Below are positions 32,118 to 42,500 of a stretch of 43,302 bases of DNA, piece by piece. The stretch comes from Bacteroidaceae bacterium. GTDB lineage: Bacteria > Bacteroidota > Bacteroidia > Bacteroidales > Bacteroidaceae. The notes beneath the pieces are model-generated. The model was not told where the DNA came from. It ran no database searches and saw only the letters and a program-made list of their open reading frames with translations. The position numbers and the translations under genes were made by a program. The stretch is from positions 1-43,302 of the forward strand of contig JAFZFF010000076.1 in NCBI GenBank assembly GCA_017556045.1, written 5' to 3'. Positions within the stretch are counted from its first letter, which is position 1. Each line of letters begins with the position of its first letter.

Positions 32118-32741
32118 ATGCAAACGATTCTCAAATATTTTCCCAATCTCACAGAGAAGCAGATATCTCAATTTGAGCAACTCTATGCACTCTATACAGA
32201 TTGGAACTCAAAGATCAACGTTATCTCACGCAAAGATATCGAGAACCTCTATGAGCACCACGTGCTTCACTCACTGGGCATCGCCAAGGTAGTGCGCTTC
32301 ACTCCCGGAAGCCGTATCCTCGATATTGGTACTGGTGGCGGTTTCCCTGGCATCCCCTTGGCAATCATGTTTCCCGAGGTCCAGTTCCACCTCGTAGATA
32401 GCATCGGCAAGAAGATACGCGTAGCCACTGAGGTAGCTCAGAGCATAGGACTCGAAAACGTAACCTTCCGCCATTGCCGTTGCGAAGAGGAGAAAGGCTT
32501 GTTTGACTTTGCCGTGAGCCGCGCCGTGATGCCACTCGAAGACCTGCTTAAGATATGTCGCAAGAACATCTCTAAGGAGCAACGCAATAGCTACCCCAAC
32601 GGACTCTTCTGCCTCAAAGGTGGCGAGTTGCAACACGAGACACGTGCCTACAAGCATATCGCTGAGATCACCTCACTGAAAGACTACTTCCGTGAACCCT
32701 ACTTCGCTGAGAAGAAGGTAGTATATGTAACGATTAAATAA
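32118..32741 (+). CDS. rsmG: 16S rRNA (guanine527-N7)-methyltransferase RsmG
   Basis: A 207-aa SAM-dependent methyltransferase (GidB) that modifies G527 of the 530 loop. The start YALYTDWNSKINVISRKDIENLYEHHVLHSL, read over residues 20-50, is the GidB N-terminus. The SAM loop ILDIGTGGGFPGIPLAI and the downstream FAVSRAVMPLEDLLK are typical. The length is normal. It is followed 12 nt later by trmD and probably co-transcribed with it. Confidence 0.95.
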   Translation: MQTILKYFPNLTEKQISQFEQLYALYTDWNSKINVISRKDIENLYEHHVLHSLGIAKVVRFTPGSRILDIGTGGGFPGIPLAIMFPEVQFHLVDSIGKKIRVATEVAQSIGLENVTFRHCRCEEEKGLFDFAVSRAVMPLEDLLKICRKNISKEQRNSYPNGLFCLKGGELQHETRAYKHIAEITSLKDYFREPYFAEKKVVYVTIK

Positions 32742-32753
32742 TCCCCGTCGACT

Positions 32754-33428
32754 ATGCGCATAGATATACTTACCGTACTGCCCGAGATGATTGAGGGTTT
32801 CTTTGACTGCTCTATCATGGCACGTGCCAAGAAGAAGGGATTGGCCGACATCGTCATACACAACATACGCGACTACACTACCGACAAGCACCGACGCACC
32901 GATGACTACCCCTTCGGAGGATGTGCTGGCATGGTGATGAAGATTGAGCCTATCGATAACCTCATCACTAAGCTCAAGAGCGAACGCCACTACGACGAAG
33001 TCATCTTCACCACACCTGACGGCGAGCAATGGAATCAGAAGATGGCCAATAGCATGTCGATGTGTGAGAATCTCATCATCCTCTGCGGACACTTCAAGGG
33101 TATCGACTACCGCATACGTGAGCACCTCATCACCAAGGAGGTAAGCATTGGCGACTACGTACTCACAGGTGGCGAGTTGGCCGCAGCAGTCATGGCTGAT
33201 AGCCTGGTACGCATCATCCCTGGCGTCATCAGTGATGAGCAGTCTGCCCTCTCCGACTCTTTCCAAGACAATCTGTTGGCTCCGCCAGTATACACCCGCC
33301 CTGCAGAGTATAAGGGATGGCGTGTGCCCGATGTACTGCTTTCAGGCCACGAGGCTAAGATACGCGAATGGGAGTTTCAGCAATCACTCGAGCGTACCCA
33401 ACGATTACGCCCTGACCTCTTGGAATAA
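32754..33428 (+). CDS. trmD: tRNA (guanine37-N1)-methyltransferase TrmD
   Basis: A 224-aa SPOUT-class enzyme that methylates G37 next to the anticodon and prevents frameshifting. Diagnostic features are the N-terminus [17 protein letters not shown], the segment [14 protein letters not shown], the knot region [17 protein letters not shown], and [15 protein letters not shown] with the catalytic-loop aspartate region ([17 protein letters not shown]). Length matches the family. It ends before a strong bidirectional terminator shared with lepA. Confidence 0.97.
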   Translation: MRIDILTVLPEMIEGFFDCSIMARAKKKGLADIVIHNIRDYTTDKHRRTDDYPFGGCAGMVMKIEPIDNLITKLKSERHYDEVIFTTPDGEQWNQKMANSMSMCENLIILCGHFKGIDYRIREHLITKEVSIGDYVLTGGELAAAVMADSLVRIIPGVISDEQSALSDSFQDNLLAPPVYTRPAEYKGWRVPDVLLSGHEAKIREWEFQQSLERTQRLRPDLLE

Positions 33429-33459
33429 TACGTATACAATACACTCCCCACATACAAGA

Positions 33460-33497
33460 ATATCCCGCCTGACGTCAAGCGGGATATTTCTTTTTCT
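33460..33497. terminator. Terminator between trmD and lepA
   Basis: A perfect 10-bp stem (AATATCCCGC at 33460-33469 with 33480-33489), 10-nt loop, followed on the plus strand by TTCTTTTTCT. It lies between convergent trmD and lepA and may serve both. Confidence 0.85.
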
Positions 33498-33514
33498 ACA
33501 TATATTTAAGTCTA

Positions 33515-35296
33515 TTAGTCCAGTTTCAGTACTGCAAGGAAGGCCTTCTGAGGCACTTCTACGTTACCGATCTGCTTCATACGCTTCTTACCCTTCTTCT
33601 GCTTCTCGAGGAGCTTACGCTTACGCGACACGTCACCACCATAACACTTGGCCGTCACGTCCTTACGCACCTGCTTCACGGTCTCACGAGCAATAATCTT
33701 ACCACCGATAGCAGCCTGGATAGCAATATCAAACTGCTGACGAGGGATAAGCTCCTTGAGCTTCTCACACATGCGTCGGCCAAAGTCGTAAGCATTGTCG
33801 ATATGAGTCAGTGTAGAGAGCGCGTCTACAGGCTCACCATTGAGGAGGATATCGAGCTTCACCAACCTTGAGGGGCGGAACCCTGCGGGGTGATAGTCAA
33901 ACGAAGCGTAACCCTTAGATATGCTCTTGAGCTTGTCGTAGAAGTCAATCACAATCTCACCCAACGGCATCATATAGTGTATCTCTACGCGATTACCAGA
34001 GATATACTCCTGCTTGAGCAGCTCACCACGCTTGCCGAGACACAGCGTCATGATGGGGCCGATATAGTCAGTAACCGTGATGACCGAAGCCTTGATGTAG
34101 GGCTCCTCGATATGGTCGATGAGTGTCACATCGGGCATACCACCGGGGTTGTGTACCTCGATGCAGTTACCTTGCTTGTCATATACATTGTATGATACGT
34201 TGGGCACCGTAGTGATAACGCTCATGTCAAACTCACGGTCGAGACGCTCCTGCACGATCTCCATATGGAGCAATCCGAGGAATCCGCAACGGAAACCGAA
34301 TCCCAATGCCAATGACGACTCGGGGAAGAACGAGAGCGAAGCATCATTGAGCTGCAACTTCTCGAGCGAAGCACGCAAGTCCTCATAATCCTCCGCATCG
34401 ATGGGATACACACCGGCAAACACCATCGGCTTGCTCTCCTCGAAGCCTGCGATAGCCTCAGCGCAGCCACCCTTGACATGAGTGATGGTATCGCCCACCT
34501 TTACTTCGGTAGAGGTCTTGATACCCGAGATGATATATCCTACGTTACCAGCCTTCAGCTCCTTCTGAGGCAACATATCCATCTTGAGCACGCCAATCTC
34601 GTCAGCGTCGTACTCCTTGCCCGTATTGAAGAACTTCACCATATCGCCCTGGCGGATGGTACCGTTAAGAATCTTAAAGTATGCGATGATACCGCGGAAT
34701 GAGTTGAATACAGAGTCGAAGATCAAGCACTGCAACGGAGCATTCTCGTCACCCACAGGAGCAGGGATACGCTCGATGACAGCAGCCAACACATCCTCTA
34801 CACCCTGACCCGTCTTACCCGAAGCACGGATAATCTCTTCGCGCTTGCAACCGAGCAGTTCGATAATCTCATCCTCCACCTTCTCGGGCTCGGCACTTGG
34901 CATATCACACTTGTTGATGACAGGGATAATCTCCAGGTCGTGCTCGATAGCCATGTAGAGGTTCGAGATGGTCTGTGCCTGTACACCCTGCGACGCATCT
35001 ACCACGAGCAGCGCACCCTCACACGCCGCGATAGAGCGCGACACCTCGTATGAGAAGTCCACGTGTCCCGGAGTATCGATGAGGTTGAGCACATACTTCT
35101 CGCCCTGGTAGGCATACTCCATCTGTATGGCGTGGCTCTTGATGGTGATGCCGCGCTCCTTCTCCAGGTCCATATCGTCGAGCATCTGTCCCTCGGTCAC
35201 TTTGATGGTATTGGTATACTCCAGCAGACGGTCAGCAAGTGTTGACTTACCGTGGTCAATATGTGCAATGATGCAGAAATTTCTAATATGTTTCAT
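33515..35296 (-). CDS. lepA: Translation elongation factor 4 (LepA)
   Basis: A 593-aa ribosome-dependent GTPase. The G1 motif AHIDHGKST, the G2 region [10 protein letters not shown]3 DTPGHVDF and G4 NKCD are at the N-terminus. Domain II and the EF-G-like domains III and V follow, and the LepA-specific C-terminal domain ends with [19 protein letters not shown]. Length is normal (about 600 aa). It is transcribed after dapA, 42 nt downstream of it, so the pair may be an operon. Confidence 0.98.
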   Translation of the reverse strand: MKHIRNFCIIAHIDHGKSTLADRLLEYTNTIKVTEGQMLDDMDLEKERGITIKSHAIQMEYAYQGEKYVLNLIDTPGHVDFSYEVSRSIAACEGALLVVDASQGVQAQTISNLYMAIEHDLEIIPVINKCDMPSAEPEKVEDEIIELLGCKREEIIRASGKTGQGVEDVLAAVIERIPAPVGDENAPLQCLIFDSVFNSFRGIIAYFKILNGTIRQGDMVKFFNTGKEYDADEIGVLKMDMLPQKELKAGNVGYIISGIKTSTEVKVGDTITHVKGGCAEAIAGFEESKPMVFAGVYPIDAEDYEDLRASLEKLQLNDASLSFFPESSLALGFGFRCGFLGLLHMEIVQERLDREFDMSVITTVPNVSYNVYDKQGNCIEVHNPGGMPDVTLIDHIEEPYIKASVITVTDYIGPIMTLCLGKRGELLKQEYISGNRVEIHYMMPLGEIVIDFYDKLKSISKGYASFDYHPAGFRPSRLVKLDILLNGEPVDALSTLTHIDNAYDFGRRMCEKLKELIPRQQFDIAIQAAIGGKIIARETVKQVRKDVTAKCYGGDVSRKRKLLEKQKKGKKRMKQIGNVEVPQKAFLAVLKLD

Positions 35297-35338
35297 TGGT
35301 CAAATTCAGAATCTTAATATTCAACAAGCTCTCGTGCA

Positions 35339-36226
35339 TTACAAAATGTTTCCGAGAGCCACGCGTATCTTCTCTATCGTACCGTCCGATGCAGGCACCA
35401 GCGGCAAGCGCAATACATTCTCCACCATGCCACGCAACTGTAGCAAAGCCTTGATGCCCGCAGGGTTACCATCGAGGAACAGCAGGTCATACATCTGACG
35501 CAAGCGCTCGTCGATAACCTTTGCCTGCTCCATCTCACCAGCCAAGGCCAAGCGTACCATCTGAGCAAACTCAGCAGCAAAGCCATTACCAATCACCGAG
35601 ATTACCCCATCGGCACCATCTGCGATGAGCGGCAGAGTGATACCATCATCACCTGAGAACACCTTGAATCCCTCGGGTCGACGCGCCATGATATCCTTTA
35701 TCTGCTCCACATTGCCCGAAGCCTCCTTGATACCCACCACGTTAGCATGGTTATTAGCCAAGCGCAATGTCGTATCGGCCAACATATTCACGCCCGTACG
35801 TCCAGGCACATTATAGAGAATGATAGGCAGTTCGGTAGCCTCAGCGATAGCGCTAAAGTGCGCATACATACCCTGCTGAGTAGGTTTATTATAATAAGGC
35901 ACTACTGAGAGTATAGCGTCAACACCCTCCATTGGGTCATTCTTGAGCTTATCTACGATAGCCTGTGTGCAGTTACCACCCACACCCAGCAAGATTGGCA
36001 GACGTCCCGCATTGCGAGCTATCACCGCCTGGCGCACCTTGAGCTGCTCATCAGCAGAGAGCGTCGGAGTCTCAGCCGTAGTACCCAACACACAGAGAAA
36101 ATCGGTACCACTCTCAATCTGATAGTCCACCAGACGACCCAACGCCTCGTAGTCAACGCTGCCATCCTTCATAAACGGAGTGACCAGTGCCACTCCCATG
36201 CCATATAGTTCCTTCTTTTTCATCAC
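35339..36226 (-). CDS. dapA: 4-hydroxy-tetrahydrodipicolinate synthase DapA
   Basis: A 295-aa class I aldolase that condenses pyruvate with aspartate semialdehyde, the first committed step to lysine and diaminopimelate. The TIM-barrel motifs are present: GVALVTPF at the N-terminus, LGTTAETPTL, GVGGNCTQ, the Tyr in ILYNVPGRTG, the Schiff-base lysine in VGIKEASGN, and FSGDDGITLPLIADGADGVISV. The start is ATG 36226 or 36223. A -7 box lies 20 nt upstream. It is followed by lepA. Confidence 0.97.
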   Translation of the reverse strand: MMKKKELYGMGVALVTPFMKDGSVDYEALGRLVDYQIESGTDFLCVLGTTAETPTLSADEQLKVRQAVIARNAGRLPILLGVGGNCTQAIVDKLKNDPMEGVDAILSVVPYYNKPTQQGMYAHFSAIAEATELPIILYNVPGRTGVNMLADTTLRLANNHANVVGIKEASGNVEQIKDIMARRPEGFKVFSGDDGITLPLIADGADGVISVIGNGFAAEFAQMVRLALAGEMEQAKVIDERLRQMYDLLFLDGNPAGIKALLQLRGMVENVLRLPLVPASDGTIEKIRVALGNIL

Positions 36227-36245
36227 TATTCTTCGAATTTAGCTA

Positions 36246-36253
36246 CAAAAGTA
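36246..36253 (-). promoter_or_regulatory. Promoter -7 box of dapA
   Basis: Minus-strand TACTTTTG, a perfect TAnnTTTG match 20 nt before the dapA ATG. Confidence 0.65.
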
Positions 36254-36345
36254 CTGCTTTTTTACGACTTTTCTGAAAAAAGTCACCCTTTTCATTGAAT
36301 TTTTTTTCCAATTTTTCCATATTAGGCACAACTTAATGAGAGAGA

Positions 36346-36376
36346 GCTGCGCCACGTCATCACGACGCAGCGCAGC
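36346..36376 (-). terminator. GC-rich hairpin downstream of the DUF4248 gene
   Basis: GCTGCG (36346-36351) can pair with CGCAGC at 36366-36371 or 36371-36376. It lies past the stop of the minus-strand DUF4248 gene and before the dapA promoter. The tail is not T-rich, so it is a weak terminator candidate. Confidence 0.35.
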
Positions 36377-36408
36377 CCGAATAAGTATGATTAAAAACTA
36401 ATTATAAA

Positions 36409-36627
36409 CTATGGGTCATCAAGATGCTGAACAATCACTCTTACTTGGCTACGGGTCAATACTCGTTCATTGCCCTTATAGTCTAACGCCTGCAGGGCTT
36501 TGCATAAGGCCGAGGTCTGAACCAACTCCCTACGGAAGAGCTGCACGGCATTGTGCTTCATCCTATCAGGATAATAGAGCTGAGCCAACTCTCCAAAATT
36601 GTAATCTTTTATTTGAAACTTTCCCAT
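36409..36627 (-). CDS. DUF4248-family small protein
   Basis: A 72-aa soluble protein: MGKFQIKDYNFGELAQLYYP at the start, then NAVQLFRRELVQ and LTRSQVRVIVQHLD. I recognise this as DUF4248, a Bacteroidota-specific family with a MerR/excisionase-like look (winged-helix pattern GELAQLYYP) that commonly sits with HU-like proteins, peptidoglycan-degrading enzymes and smalltalk peptides. Here it lies downstream of the broken M15 peptidase and no HU-like gene is present. Function unknown; a DNA-binding role is possible. Confidence 0.75.
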   Translation of the reverse strand: MGKFQIKDYNFGELAQLYYPDRMKHNAVQLFRRELVQTSALCKALQALDYKGNERVLTRSQVRVIVQHLDDP

Positions 36628-36677
36628 ACTTTTGATTTTTATTTACTGAATACTGAGTACTGAGTAACTTCTCAAGT

Positions 36678-37088
36678 TTAATTTGAAATGAATGGCCATG
36701 TGTTGAACCCTTCGATGTCGTAGGCAATGTGTATGTACCCCCGCTTGCGGTCGATATAGCACTCCGTGAGGCCCAACTGCCCTGTGTGGAAGAGGTGCAC
36801 GACAAGGTAGTAGAGCTTGTATACCAGCCCATTCTGTGGGCGTATGTCGGCGGCCATGCCCAGCATGTGATAGCTATATTTAGCACCGCCTACGGCCTTG
36901 TTTAGCTCCTCACTTCTGTAGCCACTATTGACGATGATAGGCGCTCCCCATGCCTTGCGTATAGGGTCGAGCACACACATTACGAGTAATTCGAGGTTTC
37001 TCACGGCCTCCGCCGAGGGCACGTTCTCGATGTGACGTGTCTAAGCGGTGGCGCTATAGGTTAGTTCTTCTAGTTTAAAGTATTTCAT
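36678..37088 (-). pseudogene. M15-family (M15A_3) peptidase interrupted by a nonsense codon
   Basis: The intact gene would start at ATG 37088 and read MKYFKLEELTYSATA, then a TAG stop at codon 16 (complement of 37041-37043), then THIEN-like text (TRHIENVPSAEAVRNLEL) in the same frame to the end. Without the stop it would be a 136-aa D-Ala-D-Ala carboxypeptidase or endolysin-type enzyme with VNSGYRS, the zinc ligands HMLGMAADI, and a final strand with IHIAY. Codons after the stop are undamaged, so the mutation looks recent. Re-initiation at GTG 37022 could still give a 114-aa N-terminally trimmed protein. Such genes often sit with DUF4248 and smalltalk genes. Confidence 0.85.
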
Positions 37089-37167
37089 GTTGTTAATTAG
37101 GAATTAATGTTTAGAGTTTAGGGTTGAGTAATTCCTAATTAACCAACCCTCTAAACGAATAACAAAG

Positions 37168-37257
37168 ATGAAAAACTGGAAAGAAATACTCAAGCTACTT
37201 ATTGCTGTACTCACCGCCATCGCAGGTACCCTCGGCGTGATGTCGTGTGTAGGTTAG
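37168..37257 (+). CDS. Smalltalk-family mini-protein
   Basis: A 29-aa open frame, MKNWKEILKLLIAVLTAIAG followed by TLGVMSCVG. It has a charged N-terminus, one hydrophobic helix and a C-terminal SC(V/M)G, the pattern of the Bacteroidota 'smalltalk' peptides usually found beside phage-like amidase or M15 genes. The C-terminal Cys could be lipidated, though it is near the end. Here it is divergent from the peptidase instead of in the same direction. Its function is unknown. Confidence 0.75.
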   Translation: MKNWKEILKLLIAVLTAIAGTLGVMSCVG

Positions 37258-37323
37258 AGCCTATGAGCCGTGAGCATAACAAAAAAATCACCCTCCTCTG
37301 ATGAAGAAGGTGATTTCACTCTG

Positions 37324-37396
<73 letters not shown>

Positions 37397-37406
37397 AAAG
37401 CGGTTG

Positions 37407-37414
37407 CAAAAGTA
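37407..37414 (-). promoter_or_regulatory. Promoter -7 box of tRNA-Thr
   Basis: Minus-strand TACTTTTG, a perfect TAnnTTTG match, 11 nt upstream of the mature tRNA 5' end. Confidence 0.6.
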
Positions 37415-37532
37415 GGATATTTTGTGATAACTGCCAAATAAAACCTGAAAATTTTGGTGGCAAACAGGGAAGAACATTATACGGAGCGAGGTGTTAAATA
37501 TGTACTACAACATCTAATACTCCTCATGCAAT

Positions 37533-38048
37533 ATGAAGACTACTCTTATCACATCTATCCTCGTGGGTCTCTGTGGCGTGGCATCGGCACGGCAGATCGA
37601 CAACTCTACCATCACGGCATTTGACCTGGACCGCTACCTGGGCAAATGGTATGAGGTGGCACGCTATGACCACGCCTTCGAGCGGGGACTCGTGGGTACC
37701 ACGGCTGAGTATACGCGGCGCGGCGATGGCAAGATCAAGGTGCTCAATAGTGGCTATCTCGACACGCTGGATGGGAGCTACCAGCAGAGCGTGGGCAAGG
37801 CTAAGCCCAATAGCAATGGCAAGCCAGGACAGCTACGCGTGAGCTTCTTCGGCCCGTTTTATGGCGACTACTACATACTGGACCTGGCACCTGACTACTC
37901 GTACTCGGTGGTGGGAAGCAGTAGCCCGAGGTATCTGTGGATACTGAGCAGGACGCCTCACCTGAGCCCGGAGGTGAAGACGAGGATTGTAGATAACCTG
38001 CAAAGGCGGGGCTACGACACGGATAAGCTCATCTGGGTAGAGCAATAG
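37533..38048 (+). CDS. Bacterial lipocalin (Blc-like)
   Basis: A 171-aa exported protein. The signal peptide is TLITSILVGLCGVASA; unlike E. coli Blc it lacks a lipobox cysteine at the cleavage site, so it is probably soluble in the periplasm. The diagnostic lipocalin motif is LDRYLGKWYEVARYDHAFERG. The later YIL-type strands (GDYYILDLAPDYSYSVVG, RYLWILSRTPHL) and a C-terminal helix complete the eight-stranded barrel. Such proteins bind lysophospholipids or other hydrophobic ligands. The gene is more GC-rich than its left neighbours. It converges with the AbgT-like gene, 21 nt apart. Confidence 0.93.
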   Translation: MKTTLITSILVGLCGVASARQIDNSTITAFDLDRYLGKWYEVARYDHAFERGLVGTTAEYTRRGDGKIKVLNSGYLDTLDGSYQQSVGKAKPNSNGKPGQLRVSFFGPFYGDYYILDLAPDYSYSVVGSSSPRYLWILSRTPHLSPEVKTRIVDNLQRRGYDTDKLIWVEQ

Positions 38049-38069
38049 ACGAGAAAAAAGAGCGCTACA

Positions 38070-38783
38070 TCACTGATGTGGCGCTCTTGTCTTACCCCGT
38101 GGCACGATCAGTAGCGGCAGGCCATAGAGGAGGAGGTAGCAGACCGATGATGCCATGTCGCCCCAGCCAAGCAACTCGAAGAGGTGGAGGTAGCGTATGG
38201 CGGCCATGACCTGTGAGGCTATGATGAGGGTGACGAAATAGCTGGAGCGGCGGGCGATGGTGACGGTGAGGGCCGAGAGGATGTCGCGCTCGGTGCTCCA
38301 CATGCCGCTAAGCCAGCCATAGCAGATGCAGGGGAGGCATACGCAGAGGCTCAGCAGGGGGAGCCAGCCCTGGGCGAAGGGGCCACCGGCGATACGGCCT
38401 GTGACGCTGAGCAGATTGCCCTGAGGGCCTACGAAGCCCATGGCGATGATGAGTAGGCACACGACGAAGATGACCAGGGACACGCGTAGCGAGTAGACCT
38501 GGCGGCGCGAGAGCGTGGGGAGGGTGCGCTCGCGGAGGGTCTCGACGAGGGAGCCCCAGAGGCCGCTCTGCACCACTGCACTGATCATCAGGAGGAGGAG
38601 TATGACCTCGACGAGGGGTGACGCCGAGATATGATCTATGCTATGACGCACGAAGTAGCGCACGCTATCGGCCCCGAGCAGATTGGGGAGGTGCATGCCG
38701 TCGGGGAGCATGAGACCACAGGCGCTACCTATCCAGGAGAAGAGCACCAGCAACACGAGTATGACAAGGTAGAGGATGGACAT
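38070..38783 (-). CDS. Six-helix membrane protein resembling half of an AbgT transporter
   Basis: A 237-aa inner-membrane protein with about six hydrophobic segments (around residues 4-24, 55-75, 100-118, 140-162, 180-198 and 208-226). The stretch LLGADSVRYFVRHSIDHISAS followed by PLVEVILLLLMISAVVQSGL is similar in pattern to the first third of AbgT (p-aminobenzoyl-glutamate) transporters, which are ~500 aa. The rest does not show the AbgT C-terminal signatures. It may be a divergent, shortened family found in Bacteroidales. The start is ATG 38783. It lies just downstream of the response-regulator gene on the same strand (48 nt gap). Confidence 0.65.
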   Translation of the reverse strand: MSILYLVILVLLVLFSWIGSACGLMLPDGMHLPNLLGADSVRYFVRHSIDHISASPLVEVILLLLMISAVVQSGLWGSLVETLRERTLPTLSRRQVYSLRVSLVIFVVCLLIIAMGFVGPQGNLLSVTGRIAGGPFAQGWLPLLSLCVCLPCICYGWLSGMWSTERDILSALTVTIARRSSYFVTLIIASQVMAAIRYLHLFELLGWGDMASSVCYLLLYGLPLLIVPRGKTRAPHQ

Positions 38784-38831
38784 CTGCTATATTATTGCCT
38801 TTTTATCAAGGAATTAACACTATACATGAGA

Positions 38832-39545
38832 TTACTCGTCGGCCACAAGGTTATCGGCATCGATGATGCGTAGCTCGATGGCGCGCACCACGAGGCGGGT
38901 GACATTGACGCCGCGCTGCTCGCTCGGTGTGAAGAGGCGTCCGATGAGGTCTATCTGTCTGCGCTCGAGTGACTTAGGGCTGAAGGGCATCGTCGGTAGC
39001 GAAGAGATCATCTCCTTGGTATAGCCGAGGGCGAGGTGGCGCAAGAGGCGCTCGTCATACTCGTCGATGTCGTAGGCCAGCATGGCCTTGTTGCGTATGA
39101 CATCGAGCTGTACCGACTGGCGGAAGCGCGCGATGATCTTCTCCAATATGGGTTGGTTAAAGACATAGTTCTTGCCCTCCATCACGCTACGGATCTCGCC
39201 TCGGGTGAGCAGCTCGCCTGTCTTGAGGACTATGCCACAGGCACCTGCGTCGAGGGCATCTATCCATAGTCGCTCATTGAGCACCTCGCCTGTGAAGATG
39301 AGCACCTTCACCTCGGGATAGCGCTCCTTGATGGTGCGACAGATAGATACGCCTATCGTGGTGGAGCCACCAAGGCCAAGGTCGAGCAACACCATATCGG
39401 GTAGCTGCTGCTCCATGAGTGGCCAAAACTCCTCTTCGGTCATGGCAGTGCCTATGACCTGTGCTTCGGGGATCTCGTTACGGAATATCTCTTCGGTTCC
39501 TTTGAGTTCGAGCTTTACGTCTTCTACTATTATTACGTTGTACAT
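38832..39545 (-). CDS. Response regulator (receiver plus LuxR-like DNA-binding domain)
   Basis: A 237-aa cytosolic response regulator. The receiver domain (1-125) has the acidic pair E8-D9, the phospho-acceptor Asp55 (MVLLDLGLGG), Thr85 and Lys108. After a linker is a helix-rich C-terminal part (about 160-237). DERLLRHLALGYTKEMISSL followed by SPKSLERRQIDLIGRLF fits a divergent GerE/LuxR-type helix-turn-helix, as in NarL-class regulators. It is 33 nt downstream of the sensor kinase gene, so it is its natural partner. The final valine-rich helices (VTRLVVRAIELRIID) complete the fold. Targets are not evident. Confidence 0.9.
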   Translation of the reverse strand: MYNVIIVEDVKLELKGTEEIFRNEIPEAQVIGTAMTEEEFWPLMEQQLPDMVLLDLGLGGSTTIGVSICRTIKERYPEVKVLIFTGEVLNERLWIDALDAGACGIVLKTGELLTRGEIRSVMEGKNYVFNQPILEKIIARFRQSVQLDVIRNKAMLAYDIDEYDERLLRHLALGYTKEMISSLPTMPFSPKSLERRQIDLIGRLFTPSEQRGVNVTRLVVRAIELRIIDADNLVADE

Positions 39546-39578
39546 ATCTGTATTTTTGAGTGATGTATTGCTGAGTTA

Positions 39579-42500
39579 TTATTGGGCTTCGGTATGCACC
39601 AGGGGTATCGTAAACCACACTGTATGACCACGGTCGGTGGCGTCGGCCTTGATGCGGCAACCGGGATGGCCGAAGTTGCTATCGTGCTCGCGCATGATCT
39701 GACGAGCCACCACATACTCCATGCCACAGACCTTGCCATCGGGCGTTTGCCTGAGGCGCTCGGGCGAGGGAGCGAAGAGGTCATTCATCGCCTCGCGCTC
39801 CATGGTGCGCGACATATTGATGAGCTCAAAGCGCACGAAACACCCGTCAGGGCTTGCCTGGAGCACGAGCTCGTCGGTAGCCGAGTGGGCCAGCGAAGCA
39901 TCGATGAGCTGCTCTATCAAGAAGGCGATGAGCTGAGCATCACACGACACCTGGGCACTACAACTACGGATGGTGAGCGCAGGGGCCATGGGGTATTGCT
40001 TGAGGCGCTTGGTGTGGTAGCTGAGGGCTTCTCCAAGGAGCGCGTCGGCCGCTATCGTCGTACGACGGAAGGTGACCTCATCGAGCTGGCGTGAGGCACA
40101 GGCGGTGAGGGTGGTAAAGATGGTCTTGTAATACTCTACCAGCTCCTTCATCTGGAGGCGCTCGTCATGCTCATCGAGGCGGGTGACAAGTTGCCTGATG
40201 CGGTTAGGATAATAGATGGTCTCGTGCTTGATGGTAGAGAGGCAATTGTCGAGCACCATATTCTGCACGTGTAGGCGATTTTTCTCATGACGGGCACGGC
40301 GCTCATCCTCCTCGACCTCCTCGATATCGCGATAGGCACTCTCTACCCTACCCATGAAGGCATGTATGATGACGGCCAGGTAGCCCAACACCAACAACAC
40401 ACATATGAGTATGGCTACGGAGATATTGCTATTGTAGCGCTGCATACGATCGCAATACTCGAGGAGCGAGCGGTCTTCGCTCACGAGCTTGTAGAGGTCA
40501 TTATAGATGCGATTGTTATATCTGTACTCGCCCCAACGACGTAGCGCGAGGTTGGCCACGGCCAGCTCATTGCGCACATCGAGGATGGTGTGATAGTCGG
40601 TAGAGAAGTCGCTGAGCCACCAGCGGGTCTCCACATCGCTCTCGCCCATAGTGGCCGTCAGCTCACCTATGTAGTCTTCGGCATACTTGTGATGGTGGGC
40701 ATTGAGATATACAAAGGCTGAGTCGGCATAGCGCAACGCCTCGGTATATAGCCCCTGTAGATTGGCATAGTAGACACTATCGGCAAAGGCAGATGCCCTC
40801 ACCAGCAACATATCATAGTCGGCACCCATCAGGTCGGCCTCATAGGGAGCACTCGTCACAGAGGTGAAGGTGGTATCGGCCTCTGGCAAGGCATAGCTAC
40901 TGGCGGGCATCAAGAGGCAGAGCAGGAGCATCATGCGGCGCACGCCCTTGGGCAGGCGGAACCAAAATCGGCATCCTCCCTCTGTACGATTCTCCACACC
41001 GAAACGACATACATCAAACAGGGCGTCGGTCTTGCGATATTTATCTATGATACCCTTGCAATTGAGCAGGCCAAATCCGCTTCCCTTATGCTTGTGGTGC
41101 ATGGGAGGGAGGTTTTTACCTATAGCGGACGCGTCGTGTACTTTTGTACAAAGGATGTGCTCTATATCCTCCTCTGACATGCCCAAACCGCTATCTGCTA
41201 CGGACAATTCTACATACTCATCGGTAGCCTCGGCGGAGATCTCCACGAGCCCTCCCTCGGGGGTGAACTTACGCGCATTGTCGGCCAAGGTATTGAGCAT
41301 GAAGAAGGTGAGCGCCTTGTCGGCCTTGACCACCGCATCAGTATGCTTCACCTCGAGGGTGAGCCCCTTATGAGCAAAGGAGGAGGCACTGCGCTCGATC
41401 ATATCAAACACCTCGCTAAGGGCAAACGACTCAATATGGAGACCCACCATACCTTGCGTGGGCTTGACCCACTTAGTGAGTATATCATTCAGGCTATTGA
41501 TCTCTGCCGTGAGCTCAGACACATACTCGAGCTTACGCGCACGCAATGCCTTGTCACCCCATACCTCGGGATCTTGTAGGCGCTCTATCTCATGCGCCAT
41601 GCGATCTATGTAGGGCATGATGCCTGTGACGACGGAGAACGAAGCCTTGCGCACGATGTTGTCACGCTTGCCCGACTCTATATGCTTGCGGTGCAGATAT
41701 ACGCGCTTGCCGGCCTCTTGAGCCAACTCAATGAGCTTCTGCTCATAGCCTCCGCCCTGCTTGCGACGCCTATTGAGCAGATAGATGAGCAGGGCCAGCA
41801 CCAGCATACCTGCTACGGCGACGTAGAGCATGGCATCCATCCTGCGACGCTGGCGCTCGAGAGAGTGATAACGGCTCTCCAGCTCCTTGTCTTGCCTGGT
41901 AGTCTCGAGCAAGTCGAGGTACTGATTGCGGTGATAGTCAGAGCCCTCCTTGTCGCCCAGCCCTGCGTAGGAGAGGCTTGCCTCCTCATGCATACGGGCC
42001 ATGACATCGGGAGCACTCACAAGGTCTTCGGCCAAGGGCAACATGGAGAGAGCCACCTCATACTCGTCGCGACGATTGTGGAGTGAGGCCATCTGCACTA
42101 TGGCTGACCACACACCATAGGCATCGCCATAGCGATCTAACAAATATAGCGCCTCACGGGCAAAATCCATGCTCATGGTCACTGATGCATGGGCCGAATC
42201 GGCGAGTTGCGAGAATGAGTTGGGGCGCATACGAGCAATATACTCCGTGCGCACCGTATCGGCCAGTAGCTGGGAGAGGGCCATCGAAGATACTCCTGAG
42301 AAGTAGTCGTACTCGCCTACCCTACTCGTACGCAAGCAGTTGTTAAGGTATGTATAACGGCGCAACATACGCTGCTCGCGCGTATCTCCATCGACATTGA
42401 TGCCTATACCCCTGAGATATGTATACATGAGCCACTGAGCCGTATCGGCACGCAGAGCATCATCCTCTACCACATAGGCCATCTCGGCATTTGCCTCAGG

